DNA from: Aureimonas psammosilenae
GTDB lineage: Bacteria > Pseudomonadota > Alphaproteobacteria > Rhizobiales > Rhizobiaceae
DNA: 64,000 nt
Reading direction: 5' to 3'
Assembly (NCBI RefSeq): GCF_009176975.1
Contig: NZ_WEZG01000001.1
Coordinates: 372,001 to 436,000, forward strand
In this document: piece after piece, positions 62,862 to 64,000 of the stretch
How positions within the stretch are numbered: the first letter of the stretch is position 1
Layout: each line of letters opens with the position of its first letter
Position numbers and translations under genes: made by a program
Notes under the pieces: model-generated
The model's database searches: none
The model's input: the letters and a program-made list of their open reading frames with translations, nothing else
Told to the model about the DNA's origin: nothing

Positions 62862-63995
62862 TTACGCCCTCCTGCCGACCGTGAATTCATTGGCGATCGA
62901 CTCGTGGGCGCGCTGCCCTTCCACGGCGATGCCGAGCTTGGGGAACAGGAGTTCGGCGACGCGGTAGGCTTCCTCCAGATGCGGATAGCCCGAGCCGACG
63001 ATCGTATCCACGCCGAGCGCCTGATATTCGGCAAGGCGGGCGGCCACCTGATCGGGCGTGCCGACGAGCGCCGTGCCGACGCCGGTGCGCACGAGGCCGA
63101 CGCCCGCCCAGAGATTGGGCGCCACCACCAGCTTGTCGCGGCGGCCGCCATGGAGCGCAGCCTGCCGGCGCTGGCCGACCGAATCCATCTCACTCGACGC
63201 GCGGGTATAAGCGCGCTCGATCTGCGCGTCGGAGATATGCGAGATCAGCTTGTCGGCGGCGGCCCAGGCTTCTTCTTCCGTTTCGCGGACGATGAAATGC
63301 ACGCGCATCCCGAAGCGCACCGCCCGGCCGGCTGCCTTGGCTTTGGCGCGCACCGCGTCGAGCTTTTCGGCGACCTGATCGAGCGGCTCGCCCCAGGTCA
63401 GATACAGATCGACGGCCCGCGCGGCGAGCGCCTGTCCCGCCTCCGACGAGCCGCCGAAATAAAGCGGCGGGTGCGGGGCCTGGATTGGCGGAAAGTCGTT
63501 GCGCGCGCCCTTCACCTGATAATGCCGCCCGTCGAAATCCACGACCTCGCCTTGAAGGAGACGCCGCCAGATTTCCAGGAACTCGCCGGCCTGCTCATAG
63601 CGTTCGTCGTGCGAAAGATGGACGCCGTCGCCGGCAAGCTCGGCCGGATTGCCGCCGACCACGACGTTGAGGAGAAGGCGGCCGTTCGACAAGCGGTCGA
63701 GCGTTGCGGTCTGGCGCGCGGCGACGGTGGGCGAGATGATGCCGGGACGAAGCGCCACGAGGAACTTCAGCTTCTCCGTTGCCGTCGCCAGACCCGTGGC
63801 GGTGATCCAGGAATCCTCGCAGGACTGGCCGGTCGGCAGAAGCACGCCCTGAAACCCGAGCTGGTCGACGGCGGTGGCGATCTGCTTGAAGTAGCGGAAT
63901 TCCGGCTTGCGGCTGCCCTTGTCGGTGCCGAGATAGCTGCCGTCTCCGTGGGTCGGGATGAACCAGAAGAAATTCAGCGGGTTTGTGGCGGTCAT
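62862..63995 (-). CDS. ssuD: FMNH2-dependent alkanesulfonate monooxygenase (SsuD-like)
   Basis: This 377-residue enzyme of the bacterial luciferase superfamily would desulfonate alkanesulfonates to release sulfite under sulfate limitation. It shows [65 protein letters not shown] (as separate motifs), [18 protein letters not shown] and [10 protein letters not shown], all typical of SsuD. The ATG at 63995 lies five bases from the window end, so upstream ssu genes may continue outside. With the Rrf2/sulfate operon it marks sulfur assimilation as a theme of this region. Confidence 0.9.
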   Translation of the reverse strand: MTATNPLNFFWFIPTHGDGSYLGTDKGSRKPEFRYFKQIATAVDQLGFQGVLLPTGQSCEDSWITATGLATATEKLKFLVALRPGIISPTVAARQTATLDRLSNGRLLLNVVVGGNPAELAGDGVHLSHDERYEQAGEFLEIWRRLLQGEVVDFDGRHYQVKGARNDFPPIQAPHPPLYFGGSSEAGQALAARAVDLYLTWGEPLDQVAEKLDAVRAKAKAAGRAVRFGMRVHFIVRETEEEAWAAADKLISHISDAQIERAYTRASSEMDSVGQRRQAALHGGRRDKLVVAPNLWAGVGLVRTGVGTALVGTPDQVAARLAEYQALGVDTIVGSGYPHLEEAYRVAELLFPKLGIAVEGQRAHESIANEFTVGRRA

Positions 63996-64000
63996 GGGGA

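Noticed and set aside
1-64000. Prophage, transposon, integron, CRISPR or tRNA/rRNA genes
   Set aside because: No transposase, integrase, repeat array or recognisable tRNA cloverleaf was found; coding genes and short spacers account for the window.

Overview
The window is a GC-rich stretch of chromosome from what looks like an alphaproteobacterium of the order Hyphomicrobiales (rhizobia-like; an Aurantimonadaceae/Aureimonas-type organism is my best guess, made from protein flavour and not from any search). Supporting signs are a DUF6481 protein, an ExoY-type sugar transferase, an Irr-box-like site before an iron-uptake operon, PrsD/PrsE-like type I secretion genes and an OxyR-katA pair. Genes are densely packed with many 1-4 base stop/start overlaps. 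I see no rRNA, tRNA, CRISPR array, insertion sequence or prophage.

Layout. 1-1.8 kb: a LacI-type regulator (cut by the window edge) divergent from a D-tagatose/D-psicose 3-epimerase-like gene. 1.9-13.8 kb: one minus-strand chemotaxis operon reading STAS-cheY-cheA-cheW-mcp-mcp-cheW-cheR-cheB-(soluble degenerate MCP-like gene). 14-16 kb: a flavin monooxygenase-like enzyme and DUF6481. 16-20.5 kb: Rrf2 regulator plus a sulfate ABC transporter (sbp-cysT-cysW-cysA). 20.5-25.4 kb: nucleoside hydrolase, aminotransferase, and a Na+/H+ antiporter fused to a cyclic-nucleotide-binding domain, followed by a candidate structured RNA. 25.6-29.8 kb: an efeU-efeO-efeB-efeM iron-uptake operon. 30-36 kb: a tiny membrane protein gene, an ExoY-like transferase, a sugar epimerase, and type I secretion ABC and HlyD-like genes. 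36-40 kb: a phosphoesterase, oxyR/katA and a toxin-antitoxin pair. 40-44.3 kb: housekeeping genes (RNA m5C methyltransferase, TspO, a nucleosidase, guaA). 44.3-50.9 kb: a LysR regulator and a lysine/pipecolate catabolic operon (HglS-type 2-oxoadipate enzyme, FAD oxidase, ALDH7-type dehydrogenase, M20 amidohydrolase). 51-57.6 kb: a Gfo/Idh/MocA oxidoreductase, then a TetR-controlled RND efflux operon. 57.6-62.6 kb: a YfiR-like protein, a TonB-dependent receptor and a frameshifted membrane GGDEF-EAL gene. 62.9-64 kb: an ssuD-like monooxygenase.

The most interesting points are: two tandem chemoreceptors that differ by one 14-residue (two-heptad) insertion in each arm of the signalling coiled coil; a soluble degenerate receptor-like protein translationally coupled to cheB; a compact predicted RNA (branched stem, GNRA loop, terminator) at about 25.46-25.58 kb; a 39-56 residue one-helix protein behind an EcfG-like promoter; and a YfiR/TonB receptor/c-di-GMP operon whose membrane sensor resembles MHYT but lacks the signature histidines and is separated from GGDEF-EAL by a frame change. 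Function calls come from reading the sequences, with no database search.
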